DNA of 64,000 nucleotides from the NCBI RefSeq assembly GCF_034314165.1, contig NZ_JAVIWK010000001.1:2123001-2187000 (forward strand), given 5' to 3'. A program made the position numbers and the translations under genes. Each line of letters begins with the position of its first letter. The first letter of the stretch is position 1. The notes beneath the pieces were generated by a model, which had not been told where the DNA came from, made no database searches, and was given only the letters and a program-made list of their open reading frames with translations. This document shows positions 35,850 to 45,045 of the stretch, piece by piece. The stretch comes from Pseudomonas sp. Bout1 (lineage in GTDB: Bacteria; Pseudomonadota; Gammaproteobacteria; Pseudomonadales; Pseudomonadaceae).

Positions 35850-38800
35850 TTACCGGCGGTCCAGGACGTCCAGTTGCATCTGTAGCATCCTTTCCAGTTC
35901 AAGCATGGATTTCTCCATCGCCTTGATTCCCGCCTCGATCGTGTGCCGATGCTCGCCTTGGCCACAGGCCTGTTCCAGTGTTTCGCATTGCCCGGCCAAG
36001 GTTTGCGCCTGGATGATCCGTGCGGCGCCCTTGATCTTGTGGGCCTGCTCTACCAGGCACTGGGGGGCGGCTTGGCGGGCCAGCAGGTCCATGAGCTCGA
36101 CTCGATCATGCCGGCTGCTGCTCAACAGCTCTTCAAGCAAGCGTCGGCTCAACTGAGGGTCGCCGCCGGTCATCGCGTCCAGGCTCTGAAGGGTGAACAC
36201 CGTGCGGGACGGCAGCGGGTCGACTTGCGCCAGTTGCTGTTCCAGCGAGGTGAGGCTGATGGGTTTGAACAGGCAATCGTTCATGCCAGCATCGAAGCAG
36301 CGCTGCTTCTCCTCGGGTTGGGCATTGGCGGTGAAACCCAGTATCACACACGGTGTTTTTTGCTCGCGCAGCTCATACTCGCGAATCGAGCGACTCAACT
36401 CATAGCCGTTCATGATCGGCATATTGCAGTCGGCAATGACCAGGTCGAAGTGTTCCTGGCGCCAGGCCTGGAACCCCGCAGCACCATGATGGGCGGCCGT
36501 GAACTGATGCCCCAGGAAACCCAGTTGCTGGCACATGAGCAAGCGGTTGGCCGGATGGTCGTCCACTACCAGTACATTGAGCACCGGCGCCGGCGTGGCC
36601 GCGGCAGGCTCCAGCTTGCCAACAGCCTTGACTGGCAGCAGGCTGGCCATCTTCAGGCTGACGTGAACCTGCGTACCCACCATGGGCACGCTGCTCAGGC
36701 TTAACTGGCCGCCCATCATTGCGCACAGGCTGCGGCAAATCACCAGGCCCAGGCCCGCACCGCTCCTTGCCAGGTGCCCGGAGTTATCGGCCTGGGCAAA
36801 GGGTTCGAACAGGCGAGCCTGGTCTTCGCGATTTATTCCGATACCGGTGTCCTCCACCACCAGTTTCATCTCGATCTGTTGCGGTTGCCCGGTAGCCTTC
36901 AGTTGCACCTTGATCTTTACCTGCCCGCGTTCAGTGAACTTGATCGCATTGCTCACCAGGTTCGAAAGCACCTGCTTGAACCGCAACGGGTCGATCAGTA
37001 CGTCGGTATCGTCGGCCTCAGGGGTGAACTCCAGCACCAGGCTCAGGGTTTTCTGGCGCGCGAGGCCATCGAAGACACGCACCACCGACTCGATCACCTC
37101 GCGCAGGTTGACCCGCTCCGGAGCCAGGCTCAATCGGCCGGATTCGATGCGTGCGATGTCCAGGATATCGCCGATCAGTTCCAGCAGGTCCTTGGCCGAA
37201 TTGTAGGCCACCTCGATGGCAGGGCGATCCAGGTGCCCTTGGTCGGCGCGCTTGAGTGTCAACTCCAGCATGCCAATCACGGCGTTCATCGGTGTGCGAA
37301 TTTCGTGGCTCATGGTGGCCAGGAAGGTGCTTTTCGCCCGGTTGGCTTCATCGGCGCGCTCCTTGGCGGCACGCAGCTCATCGAACAGCTGGCGCCGTTC
37401 GCTGATGTCGATCCAGCCGCCAATGATGCCCTGGACCTCGCCCATGGAGTCGCGGTACGGAAGAATCCAATGGTAAATCGTGAGTTTTTTCCCGTGAACA
37501 TGCAGGGTGCGGTCAAGGATCAGCGGTTGGCCTTCGGACACAACCCGCTGATAGTCGGCATGGTATTGAGCTGCCTCCGTTTCCAGGGCCATGTTCATTT
37601 GGGTGATGCTTTTACCAATCACGTCTTCACGCTTGACGTCGAACGTTTGCAGGTAGCTGTCGTTGCAGGTCTGCAGGAAGCCGTTGTGGTCGCGTACGTA
37701 GATCGGGTGCGGTGTTTCGTTGACCAGGGCACGCATGAACTCGAACTGGTCGCCAAGGGCGCGTTCGGCCAACTTGCGGTGCTTGATCTGGCGTTGCAGG
37801 TACCCGTTCCAGGCCAGGGAAATCAATAACAGCAGCCCGGTGCCGATGATGATCTGGGCAATCAGGCGGTGGTAATTGCGCCAGTAGCCATCGGAGGCCG
37901 CGTTGTAGCCGCGCCAACGGCTGTTGATCGCCGCCAGTTCATCCGGGGCGATGCTGAGCAGCGCCTTGTCGATGATCGAACTCAGCTCGGTGGCCCGACG
38001 GGACGTCGCCAACGCAAATGTGGCAGGCAGCGTGCCGATACTGGCGCTGATTTGCAGTTTGTCCTGGAACACCGGCGAGGACAGGAAGTAGTTGGCGACC
38101 ACCAAAGGGCTCACCGCCCCGTCTACCTGGCCTTGTGTCAACAACTCCGATGCCTTGAAGGTGTCCCCGGTTTGCACCAGGTTGATCTGGGGGAACTCCT
38201 GCTGCAGGAACTTTTCCTGCGGGTTGCCCTGGGTGATTGCCAGGCGCTTGCCTTCCATTTGCTGAAGGCTTGCAGGCGCGCCTGCTTCTTTACGCGTCAG
38301 CAGTACGTAGGAGTTTTCCAGGTAGGGCCGGCTGAAGTTCAGTTGGGACTCGCGGCCGGCGCTGGGGGTGATTGCGCCGATGATATCGGCCGCGCCGGTA
38401 TTGATCTGGTCGATCATGCTGGCAACGTCACGCACGTGTTGAATCTCGAAGCGCAGGCCCGTTCGCAGGCGGATCAATTCCAGCAGGTCGGCAGTGATGC
38501 CGCGGAAGTTTGCGTCGGTATCAAAGAACGTCAGTGGCGCAAGGGTTTCGTTGACGACCACCTTCACCACCGGGTGGTCCATCAGCCAGCGCTCTTCACG
38601 CAGGGTCAACTGCAACTTGCGGTCGCTCAACAGGATATCGCTGCCTGCGCTCCAGCGTTTGGCGATGCTGTCGCGTTCATAGGTCGACACGCCATTAAGC
38701 ACCGAGTCGACGATGCTCAAGAGCAGGGGTTGATCCTTGCGCAGGGCGAAGCTGAACCCATGTGCCTCGTGCTTGCCGAAATTGGCCATCCGGATGTTCT

Positions 38801-39494
38801 TCAGATAGCCCTTGTTGATCATGTAGTGAGTTGAAATGGTATCGCCGAGAAATACATCCGCCTGGTCAAATGCAACCGCATTCAACGCGTTTTGATAGGA
38901 CGGGTAGGCATGGATGGTCGCTTTCGGATAGAGCGCCTGTACTTCTTCCAGGGGCAGGTAGTGGTAGACGAGGCTCAGGCGCAGGCCGGCGAGGCCTTCG
39001 CCAAGCTTGCGGGTTTCCCCTTCACGGGTCACCAGCACGGGCTGGTCCACTGCGTAGGGCAGTGACAGGACGAGCTTGGGATTTACCGCTTCAAAACCAT
39101 TGGATGATCCGAGAAAATCGATTTCGCCGTTTTCAAGGGCCTGGATCGCCGCCTCTCGCGTGGAATACCGCAGTACCGTCAGCGGCAGCGCCAGGGTCCG
39201 GGCCACCAGGCCTGCGTAATCGGCCGTCAGCCCTTCATAGTCGCGACCGCTGGAGGTGATATCGAACGGCGGGTAGTCTGGCGCCGAGGTGCCGAGTATC
39301 AATTCCCGCTTGTTTTGCAGCCACTGGCGTTGTGTTTTGTTCAGGGGAGTGTCCAGTTGGACAGCACCGGCACGCCCCAGCAGTGCATATTGCTCCGGCG
39401 CAGTGGGTGCGGCCGGTGCGGAAGTGCTGAGACACACACCGATACTTAATATGATTAGATAGTCCTTTATACGCCTGGGCATCCGATTTCTCAC
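35850..39494 (-). CDS. rocS: BvgS-like unorthodox hybrid sensor kinase, RocS type
   Basis: A 1214-residue multidomain kinase. N-terminal signal/anchor; two tandem periplasmic Venus-flytrap (SBP_bac_3) domains (about residues 60-285 and 300-530); transmembrane helix (about 550-570); PAS domain (about 590-705); HisKA with TMSHEIRTPMNA (about 735); HATPase with DTGIGI and GAGLGL; receiver with IADCNMPIMNG (about 1020); and a C-terminal Hpt domain with QAHKIKGAARI. This is the complete His-Asp-His chain of BvgS/RocS kinases. The GTG start at 39494 overlaps the rocA stop (GTGA); an ATG at 39482 is also plausible. In P. aeruginosa RocS kinases phosphorylate RocA to control fimbriae and efflux genes. 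The dgt neighbour recalls the rocS2-rocA2 locus. Confidence 0.88.
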   Translation of the reverse strand: MRNRMPRRIKDYLIILSIGVCLSTSAPAAPTAPEQYALLGRAGAVQLDTPLNKTQRQWLQNKRELILGTSAPDYPPFDITSSGRDYEGLTADYAGLVARTLALPLTVLRYSTREAAIQALENGEIDFLGSSNGFEAVNPKLVLSLPYAVDQPVLVTREGETRKLGEGLAGLRLSLVYHYLPLEEVQALYPKATIHAYPSYQNALNAVAFDQADVFLGDTISTHYMINKGYLKNIRMANFGKHEAHGFSFALRKDQPLLLSIVDSVLNGVSTYERDSIAKRWSAGSDILLSDRKLQLTLREERWLMDHPVVKVVVNETLAPLTFFDTDANFRGITADLLELIRLRTGLRFEIQHVRDVASMIDQINTGAADIIGAITPSAGRESQLNFSRPYLENSYVLLTRKEAGAPASLQQMEGKRLAITQGNPQEKFLQQEFPQINLVQTGDTFKASELLTQGQVDGAVSPLVVANYFLSSPVFQDKLQISASIGTLPATFALATSRRATELSSIIDKALLSIAPDELAAINSRWRGYNAASDGYWRNYHRLIAQIIIGTGLLLLISLAWNGYLQRQIKHRKLAERALGDQFEFMRALVNETPHPIYVRDHNGFLQTCNDSYLQTFDVKREDVIGKSITQMNMALETEAAQYHADYQRVVSEGQPLILDRTLHVHGKKLTIYHWILPYRDSMGEVQGIIGGWIDISERRQLFDELRAAKERADEANRAKSTFLATMSHEIRTPMNAVIGMLELTLKRADQGHLDRPAIEVAYNSAKDLLELIGDILDIARIESGRLSLAPERVNLREVIESVVRVFDGLARQKTLSLVLEFTPEADDTDVLIDPLRFKQVLSNLVSNAIKFTERGQVKIKVQLKATGQPQQIEMKLVVEDTGIGINREDQARLFEPFAQADNSGHLARSGAGLGLVICRSLCAMMGGQLSLSSVPMVGTQVHVSLKMASLLPVKAVGKLEPAAATPAPVLNVLVVDDHPANRLLMCQQLGFLGHQFTAAHHGAAGFQAWRQEHFDLVIADCNMPIMNGYELSRSIREYELREQKTPCVILGFTANAQPEEKQRCFDAGMNDCLFKPISLTSLEQQLAQVDPLPSRTVFTLQSLDAMTGGDPQLSRRLLEELLSSSRHDRVELMDLLARQAAPQCLVEQAHKIKGAARIIQAQTLAGQCETLEQACGQGEHRHTIEAGIKAMEKSMLELERMLQMQLDVLDRR

Positions 39495-40117
39495 ACTAGC
39501 GCGTTACGTTTTGCCATCTCGATAAGTTCTACCAAGGATTTGGCTTTTAATTTTTGCATGAGCCTTTTTTTGTAGGTGCTGACAGTTTTGTTACTAAGAA
39601 ACATGCCTTTGGCTATTTCCTTGTTTGTCCGGCCTTGTGCAAACAGTTGCAATACCATGAGTTCGCGATCATTGACGACTTTGAACAGTTCAAGCTCTTC
39701 ATTGACGTCTCCTTCATTGGAGTTTCCGCTGAGGGCCTGGCTTGGAAAGTAGTTGTAACCCGACAGCACGGCCCTGATCGCACTGAGCAATTCACTCAAG
39801 TCGCCTTCCTTGCAGACGTAGCCATCTGCGCCAGAGCGCATGCACCGTGTGGCGAAGAGTTTGGGGGTCTGGGCAGTCAGGATCAGTGTCTTGGTCGGTG
39901 TGCTCATTGCGTTGAACCTGCACAGGACCTCCAAGCCGTCGAGTTTCGGAATTCCGATGTCAAGAATGATGAGGTCCGGCTGGCACTCCTTGACCATTTG
40001 TATTGCGTCACAACCGTTGTCGGTTTCACCCACTACTTTATAACCTTCGTGTTCTAACAACATTCGAATGGCAAGTCGGATAACGGGGTGGTCGTCGATA
40101 ATAAAAACTGAGTTCAT
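39491..40117 (-). CDS. rocA: LuxR/FixJ-type response regulator, RocA/BvgA type
   Basis: A 208-residue response regulator: receiver (about 3-120; acidic pair IIDDHP, phospho-Asp in IILDIGIPKLDG, Thr in LILTAQ, Lys in YVCKEG) and a C-terminal LuxR-type helix-turn-helix (about 145-205; ELMVLQLFAQGRTNKEIAKGMFLSNKTVSTYKKRL). It lies directly upstream of rocS with overlapping stop/start codons, so they are cotranscribed and form a cognate pair. ATG at 40117 is favoured over a more upstream start. Confidence 0.92.
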   Translation of the reverse strand: MNSVFIIDDHPVIRLAIRMLLEHEGYKVVGETDNGCDAIQMVKECQPDLIILDIGIPKLDGLEVLCRFNAMSTPTKTLILTAQTPKLFATRCMRSGADGYVCKEGDLSELLSAIRAVLSGYNYFPSQALSGNSNEGDVNEELELFKVVNDRELMVLQLFAQGRTNKEIAKGMFLSNKTVSTYKKRLMQKLKAKSLVELIEMAKRNALV

Positions 40118-40376
40118 GATGAAATTCCATACAAGCGCAAATAAAGTCGGCACATTAGCTCACATGGCAGTGAAGGAGGATGAACTGAACGTGGAACAAA
40201 CGTAAAACAAGAATGTTCCTACATAAAATAAAGCAATGGATTACGCTCGATAGAGTCTTTGTTGTTTGGGTGTAAGAATTTTGCGTGGGTGGGATTGCAC
40301 GGTAGTTGATAGCGCCAGAGCGGCTCTGCAATGCGCCGTTTTCGTAGGGGGTTGGGGTTTAATGTCCTACTTTTTG
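40118..40376. other. 259-bp gap between lone receiver and rocA genes
   Basis: Contains an A/T-rich stretch near 40190-40260 (for example ACATAAAATAAAGCAATGGATTACG), the probable rocA promoter region. I see no remnant of an EAL domain frame downstream of the receiver gene, although such a decayed remnant could escape detection by eye. Confidence 0.5.
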
Positions 40377-40772
40377 TTAAGCGTGCGAAGGTGGTGGGTC
40401 TATAAGCGCATTCAGTTCGTCGCGGTTCAACGGCTTGGACAAATAGCCGAGTAATGGAAAGTTGCGTTGCAAGGCCTGGGCCTTCAGGTTTTCCAGTTCG
40501 TTGACGGGTAAACCGCTGAGTAAGATGGCAGCTTTTATAAAGCCGCGCCGATTGGCTATTTCAATCAGCTCCAGCCCTGGCAAGTCCGGTAAACATTGGT
40601 CACAGAGCAGGATATCGAAGGGCGTTTCGGTTTGTGCCATCAGCCTCAGTGCCTGTTCGGCATTTTCAGCAAGGGCCAGGTGGTGGTAGCCATAGTTGTG
40701 CAGCAGGCATCGGGTGGCCAGCAATTGAAAGGGATGATCCTCCACCAGCAGGATACAAAGTTGTTTGAGCAT
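40377..40772 (-). CDS. Stand-alone receiver domain protein, RocR-like without EAL
   Basis: A 131-residue single receiver domain. Conserved residues are present: acidic pair in LLVEDHPFQ, phospho-Asp in ILLCDQCLPDLPG, Ser in ILLSGL and Lys in GYLSKPL. The EDHPFQ start and the YLSKP end recall the receiver of RocR, the third member of P. aeruginosa Roc systems, but RocR has a C-terminal EAL phosphodiesterase that is absent here. It lies upstream of rocA-rocS in the same direction, 259 bp away. ATG at 40772 has GGAAAAGCCC before it; an ATG at 40784 is an alternative. Confidence 0.85.
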   Translation of the reverse strand: MLKQLCILLVEDHPFQLLATRCLLHNYGYHHLALAENAEQALRLMAQTETPFDILLCDQCLPDLPGLELIEIANRRGFIKAAILLSGLPVNELENLKAQALQRNFPLLGYLSKPLNRDELNALIDPPPSHA

Positions 40773-40995
40773 GGGCTTTTCCATGGGTATGGCATGTCTC
40801 GGGAAGCGGTCCACCACGACGTGCAGTCAGGCGCTGACGGGCCTGCCAGCTATCGGGCGCAGGAGTGTGTCGAAAGGCTGCGAGCAGGGCGCGCGATTAT
40901 TAATCACGGGAGGGTCGAACCTCGATCAGGCCGCTCTGTTCCGTTCGTAGGGCGATTCTTTAAAGTAGCCCTGCCAGCCACGGCAGGGCCAAGGG

Positions 40996-42327
40996 TTATT
41001 GCGGGCTGGAGCGCCCGGTCATTTCCCGGGCCATCTCACTGGCGTAGCTGTCGGTCATGCCGGCGATGAAGTCGATCATGCGCAGGAACGAGGCGTGCAA
41101 TGAGCCCGAAGGGTCTGGGGCGCTATTGCCCAGCAGGTCGAGAATGCGCTGGTTCTTGAACGAAGGCGTGCGCCCGCCATGTTGTTCCAGGGCTGCGCCA
41201 CAAAAAGCGTTCAAGAGAATTTCCAGCGTGGTGTAGGCGCCGATCTCATGCAGGGTCTTGCGCTTGTCCTGGAAGATTTTTTCGCGGGCCATGTCCTTGG
41301 CGTCCAGTACGCAGCGCTTGGCTGGGCCATGCATATGCTCCACCAGGTCGCCCGGCAGGGTGCCGGCCAGCAGCGCTTGCTGTTGTTCGACGAACGCCCG
41401 GGCCGCGGCGTTGGTCAGGTGTTCGATGGCCTTGCCCCGCAGAATCGCCAACTTGCGTCGCCGGGAGTCCAGCGGGCCGAGCTGCCGGTAGGTTTGCGGC
41501 AAGTCGTCGCCCACCAGGTCCAGCAGCAGTGACTCGACCTCGGCGTATTCCAGCAGCTCCATTTCCAAGCCGTCTTCGAGGTCGATCAACGCGTAGCAGA
41601 TGTCGTCGGCGGCCTCCATCAGGTACACCAGCGGGTGCCGCGCCCAACGCTGTTCTTCCAGTTGCGGCAAGCCGAGTTTCTGGGCGATCTGCTCCAGAAT
41701 CGGCAGCTCGCTCTGGTAGCAGCCGAACTTGTGTTTCTTGTAGCCCAAAGAGTCGGCGTGGCGGGCGGTCCAGGGGTATTTCAGGTAGGTGCCCAGGGTG
41801 GCGTAGGTCAGGCGGGTGCCACCGTCAAACTGGTGGTATTCCAGCTGGGTGAGTACCCGGAAGCCCTGGGCGTTGCCTTCGAAATTGAGGAAGTCATTGC
41901 GTTCGGCGCTGCTCATGTCATCCAGCCAGCCACGCCCCGCAGCCTGCTGGAACCAGTGCCGGATCGCATCTTCACCCGAATGACCAAAAGGCGGATTGCC
42001 GATGTCGTGGGCCAGGCAGGCCGATTGCACCACCATGCCCAGGTCGCTGGGGTCGCACCAGTCGGGCAGGGCGCTGCGGATCGTTTCGCCCACGCGCATG
42101 CCCAGCGAGCGCCCCACGCAACTGACTTCCAGGGAATGGGTCAGCCGGGTGTGGATGTGATCGTTGCTGGACACCGGGTGCACTTGGGTCTTGCGGCCCA
42201 AGCGGCGAAACGCACCGGAAAAGATGATGCGGTCATGGTCTTTGTGAAACGGGCTGCGCCCAAGTTCTTCCGGGCTGTGCAGGGGTTTTCCGAGGCGTTC
42301 GCGGGTAAGCAGGGTGGGCCAATCCAA
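40996..42327 (-). CDS. dgt: dGTP triphosphohydrolase-like HD protein
   Basis: A 443-residue HD-domain dNTP triphosphohydrolase of the Dgt family (type 2). The metal-binding H...HD...D set is visible in [27 protein letters not shown] and [11 protein letters not shown]. These enzymes cleave dGTP or other dNTPs to the nucleoside and triphosphate, lowering dNTP pools or affecting mutation. It precedes nothing obviously coupled; the EAL protein gene lies 72 bp upstream in the same direction. Confidence 0.93.
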   Translation of the reverse strand: MDWPTLLTRERLGKPLHSPEELGRSPFHKDHDRIIFSGAFRRLGRKTQVHPVSSNDHIHTRLTHSLEVSCVGRSLGMRVGETIRSALPDWCDPSDLGMVVQSACLAHDIGNPPFGHSGEDAIRHWFQQAAGRGWLDDMSSAERNDFLNFEGNAQGFRVLTQLEYHQFDGGTRLTYATLGTYLKYPWTARHADSLGYKKHKFGCYQSELPILEQIAQKLGLPQLEEQRWARHPLVYLMEAADDICYALIDLEDGLEMELLEYAEVESLLLDLVGDDLPQTYRQLGPLDSRRRKLAILRGKAIEHLTNAAARAFVEQQQALLAGTLPGDLVEHMHGPAKRCVLDAKDMAREKIFQDKRKTLHEIGAYTTLEILLNAFCGAALEQHGGRTPSFKNQRILDLLGNSAPDPSGSLHASFLRMIDFIAGMTDSYASEMAREMTGRSSPQ

Positions 42328-42399
42328 GGCGGGTACTCTCCGTGCGGTGAATGACGCCTCCCAGCTTCCCGGTTCGGCCGGGCCTTCGCAAGCGAAAAA

Positions 42400-43563
42400 C
42401 TACAAGCCGGCGGCGTCGATATCGATTAACAGCAGGCGCTGGCCGTTATCAAAGAATTGCCCGGCCGTCAGGCAGTATTGGTTGGTGGTGGCATCGCGAT
42501 AGGTCGTTGACAGTGTCAGGCGCCGCTCCTCCCAGCCCTCGGCCAGCAAGTGATAAAAATACGGGCGCCAGGACCAGTTGTGTCCCAGGTAGCGGCTGTC
42601 GGCTTGCCAGGCACCCTGGTGCCATTCGAAGTTGGGCGTCAATTGCGTGCCATGCCGGTCGCACTGGTAAAAGCGCAGCAGCCAGGGAAACGCTGGCAAT
42701 TGCGGCAGTTGGCTCAACGGTGCCCGCGCCTGCGCCCAGGTTTGCAGGATTTGCATCAGTTCTGCCAGTTGCCGGCGCAGCAGCATGATCCGCCCACGCT
42801 CGGCGAGCTTCTGCTGGACATAGTCGGTGCGCAACTGGGCGAAGCGCGGCACGAACGCGTCGGTGTCGAACCACTCCAGTTGGGCCTGGGCGAACAGGTA
42901 GCCCTGGACATAACGTGAACCACATTCCAGGGCGAAATTCAGTTGCACCTCGGTTTCCACGCCTTCGGCAATGATCCAGCAGCCAGTCTTTTCTGCCATT
43001 TGAGCCAGCGCCCGCACCACTTCACCACTGGGGCCGCCACGGGCGGCGGCTTGGAACAGGCGCATGTCCAACTTGAGGATGTCCGGTTGCAGTGCCAGCA
43101 CCCGGTCCAGTTGCGAATACCCGGCGCCGAAGTCATCAATGGCGATCCGCGCTCCGGCCTCGCGGTAGCGCTCGACCACTTGCGCCAACCGCAGGATATC
43201 GCCGCCCAACTCAGTGATCTCGAACACGATGCGGCGCGGGTCGACGTTATGTACCTGTAATTGTTTAAGGCTCGGCAGGGCCTGGCCCGGGCGCAGGCGG
43301 GTGATCCAGCGGGGCGAGATATTCAGGCTGAGAAACCATTCCTCCGGTGCTTCGTGCAGGCGGCTCAGGGCATTGTCGCGGATCTGCCGGTCCAGGCGGC
43401 GCAGTGCCACGGAGGGTGTGCGCGGGTCGGCAAACAACGGGCCCACCGAGCGCAGTTCGCCATTCGCCTGGCGCAGGCGGCCCAAGGCTTCTACGCCGGC
43501 GATGCGGCCGGTGGCGGTGTCGATGAATGGCTGGAAGCAGGCGAGCGGTTGCTCGTCGATCAC
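42400..43563 (-). CDS. EAL-domain c-di-GMP phosphodiesterase with YkuI-like C-terminal domain
   Basis: A 387-residue EAL protein. Catalytic residues are intact: E in VEALGRL, N in SLNISPRW, E in VFEITELGG, DD in AIDDFGAGYSQ, K in DILKLDM, E in AEGVE and QGYLFA. The last about 120 residues (FYQCDRHGTQLTPN, WRPYFYHLL, LTLSTTYRDATTNQYCLTAG) resemble the PAS-like C-terminal domain of Bacillus YkuI, suggesting ligand control. No transmembrane segment is visible, so it is cytosolic. It could regulate c-di-GMP alongside SagS and the PilZ protein encoded in this window. Confidence 0.9.
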   Translation of the reverse strand: MIDEQPLACFQPFIDTATGRIAGVEALGRLRQANGELRSVGPLFADPRTPSVALRRLDRQIRDNALSRLHEAPEEWFLSLNISPRWITRLRPGQALPSLKQLQVHNVDPRRIVFEITELGGDILRLAQVVERYREAGARIAIDDFGAGYSQLDRVLALQPDILKLDMRLFQAAARGGPSGEVVRALAQMAEKTGCWIIAEGVETEVQLNFALECGSRYVQGYLFAQAQLEWFDTDAFVPRFAQLRTDYVQQKLAERGRIMLLRRQLAELMQILQTWAQARAPLSQLPQLPAFPWLLRFYQCDRHGTQLTPNFEWHQGAWQADSRYLGHNWSWRPYFYHLLAEGWEERRLTLSTTYRDATTNQYCLTAGQFFDNGQRLLLIDIDAAGL

Positions 43564-43586
43564 GGAGCCTCCTTAAAAGACCGGAA

Positions 43587-43623
43587 TAAAAAAGGCCCGA
43601 CCCTCGATGGAGAGGGCCGGGCC
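43587..43623 (-). terminator. Terminator of the yqjDE-like operon
   Basis: Imperfect stem GGCCCGACCCTC / GAGGGCCGGGCC with, on the minus strand, a following run of six T residues. Confidence 0.87.
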
Positions 43624-43655
43624 TGATCTGTTTGCAAGAATGCAGCCAGTGCGGC

Positions 43656-43997
43656 TCAATTTTTACGCGAAGCACCTTGCATGGCCAGTTTGATCAGCGG
43701 GATCAAACCGGCGCCAAGCCGTACAAGGCGGGTCATGGTGCCGATTCCGCCACCCTTGGCGCCTTTGCCGGTAAGAAAACCCAGCAGGGTCACCACGCCC
43801 ACGCCCCACAGGGGCGCGTGCTTGATGCCGAACCCGTCCTGCCAGCTCTGGCCCATGCTGCGCACCTTTTGCAGCGGCAGCATCAGTTGTTGGGACTCAT
43901 GACGGATTTCCTGGCGGTGCATTTCCATGCGCAGGCGGATCAACGCCTTGCGCATTTCCCGCCGGGAAGTGTTGTGCGGCAATTCAGTCAGGCTCAT
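43656..43997 (-). CDS. Small membrane-associated protein, function unknown
   Basis: A 113-residue basic protein with an N-terminal amphipathic helix rich in Arg and His (EMRKALIRLRMEMHRQEIRHESQQ) and a hydrophobic Gly-rich segment (about 65-88, WGVGVVTLLGFLTGKGAKGGGIG). It is the third gene of a three-gene cluster after DUF883 and YqjE-like genes, resembling the yqjDEK cluster; its start overlaps the stop of the YqjE-like gene (43994-43997). It may be a YqjK-like protein, without close similarity I can show. Confidence 0.75.
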   Translation of the reverse strand: MSLTELPHNTSRREMRKALIRLRMEMHRQEIRHESQQLMLPLQKVRSMGQSWQDGFGIKHAPLWGVGVVTLLGFLTGKGAKGGGIGTMTRLVRLGAGLIPLIKLAMQGASRKN

Positions 43998-44380
43998 GGC
44001 AGCAGGCGCTCCCGGTCGTTGGCCAGCTCTTCGAGGGTGGCGTGGAACGGCGTGGACTCATCGAACACCGCCGCCTTCAAGCGCAACCCGCAGAACGCTG
44101 CGGCCAGTATGTAGAACACGCAGAGGCTGATGATCCCGGTCAGGCGGTAGGTGTCCCACACCAGGATCATCACCAGCGCCGACAAACCCACCAGCAACAG
44201 CAAGGCAAACACCAGCGCCAGGCCTGCGAACAGCAGCAGGCTGACGGTGCGGGCTTTCTGTTCCTGCAACTCGATGCCAAACAGCTCGACGTGGCTGTGC
44301 AGCAAACCCAGGACAGCCGCGCCCAGGCGCCGCGAGGTAGAACTTGGGCCCGTGGACGAGCCGGATTCGCCGATAGACAT
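43994..44380 (-). CDS. YqjE-type (phage-holin-like superfamily) membrane protein
   Basis: A 128-residue protein with two adjacent transmembrane helices (about 48-70 and 78-100; VSLLLFAGLALVFALLLLVGL and ISLCVFYILAAAFCGL). YqjE proteins belong to a holin-like superfamily (PF07332) but are encoded in chromosomal stress clusters and are not phage genes. The ATG at 44380 is 2 bases from the DUF883 stop. Part of a three-gene operon of probable envelope or ribosome-membrane association function. Confidence 0.83.
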   Translation of the reverse strand: MSIGESGSSTGPSSTSRRLGAAVLGLLHSHVELFGIELQEQKARTVSLLLFAGLALVFALLLLVGLSALVMILVWDTYRLTGIISLCVFYILAAAFCGLRLKAAVFDESTPFHATLEELANDRERLLP

Positions 44381-44382
44381 AA

Positions 44383-44697
44383 TTAGCGCCTTGTAGCCAG
44401 CAGGCCGATCAGAAAGCCCACGCCGGCGGCAATGCCAACGGACTGCCAAGGGTTGGCCTGGACATAATCTTCAGTGGCGTTAACCGCCGCCTGGCCGCGC
44501 TCACGCAGCGAGTCTTCGGTCAGTTGTAGGGTTTCACGGGCCTTGAGCAGGCTTTCGTGAATCTTGCTGCGCAATTCGTCTGCCTGGTCTCCGGCGAGGA
44601 TCGCGGTGTCATCCAGCAGCTTCTCGGTATCGCTGACCAGGGTTTGAAAATCCGCCATCAATATTTCTTGAGCAGTCTTTGCCGTTTTGCTGGCCAT
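44383..44697 (-). CDS. DUF883 protein (ElaB/YqjD family)
   Basis: A 104-residue protein: a long amphipathic helix (about residues 15-80, EKLLDDTAILAGDQADELRSKIHES) and one C-terminal transmembrane helix (SVGIAAGVGFLIGLLATRR). ElaB/YqjD-type proteins are tail-anchored and, in E. coli, associate with ribosomes at the membrane in stationary phase. GGAG lies before the ATG at 44697. First gene of the three-gene cluster. A second ATG at residue 14 is possible. Confidence 0.87.
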   Translation of the reverse strand: MASKTAKTAQEILMADFQTLVSDTEKLLDDTAILAGDQADELRSKIHESLLKARETLQLTEDSLRERGQAAVNATEDYVQANPWQSVGIAAGVGFLIGLLATRR

Positions 44698-45045
44698 GGT
44701 TATCTCCGTGAGTGGCTGGTCTGTTTACTTTTGGTTTCGAGTCACCGGCGCCGGTGAAGGTTCACTGCAATTGTCTGGTACAGCTTTTGCTTTGCCTTGG
44801 TGCGCAGGCCTTGGGCCTTGCGCTGAATCCGGGCGGTCGGGGCTCAAACCCTTAAAAACCTTACCCTAAATAACTAAAACTCGCGGAAAAACCCTGTCGT
44901 ATTCTGCCTTTTGCAATGATTGCTGCGCTAAAGCGGTTCACGGCCTCAACAGAGGGTCGGGCCGCCAGTGCCAATTTAGTGCGCGTCATGAAGGTCATGA
45001 ACTGCTTTGGTGCTTTTTCCTGCATGTGCAGGCCTGCCATTCTCC
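44698..45045. promoter_or_regulatory. Regulatory region upstream of amt
   Basis: A 348-bp gap with no gene. It contains the perfect 16-bp palindrome TCACCGGCGCCGGTGA (44742-44757), a sigma54-like promoter TGGTACAGCTTTTGCT (44776-44791; GG and GC 10 bases apart) and an A/T-rich stretch around 44850-44900. The palindrome and sigma54-type sequence fit a nitrogen-controlled promoter for the ammonium channel gene, with a leader of about 240 nt. Confidence 0.5.

Noticed and set aside
43994..44380. Prophage holin gene
   Set aside because: The YqjE family shares a superfamily with holins, but the neighbours are DUF883 and a YqjK-like protein, with no phage genes nearby.
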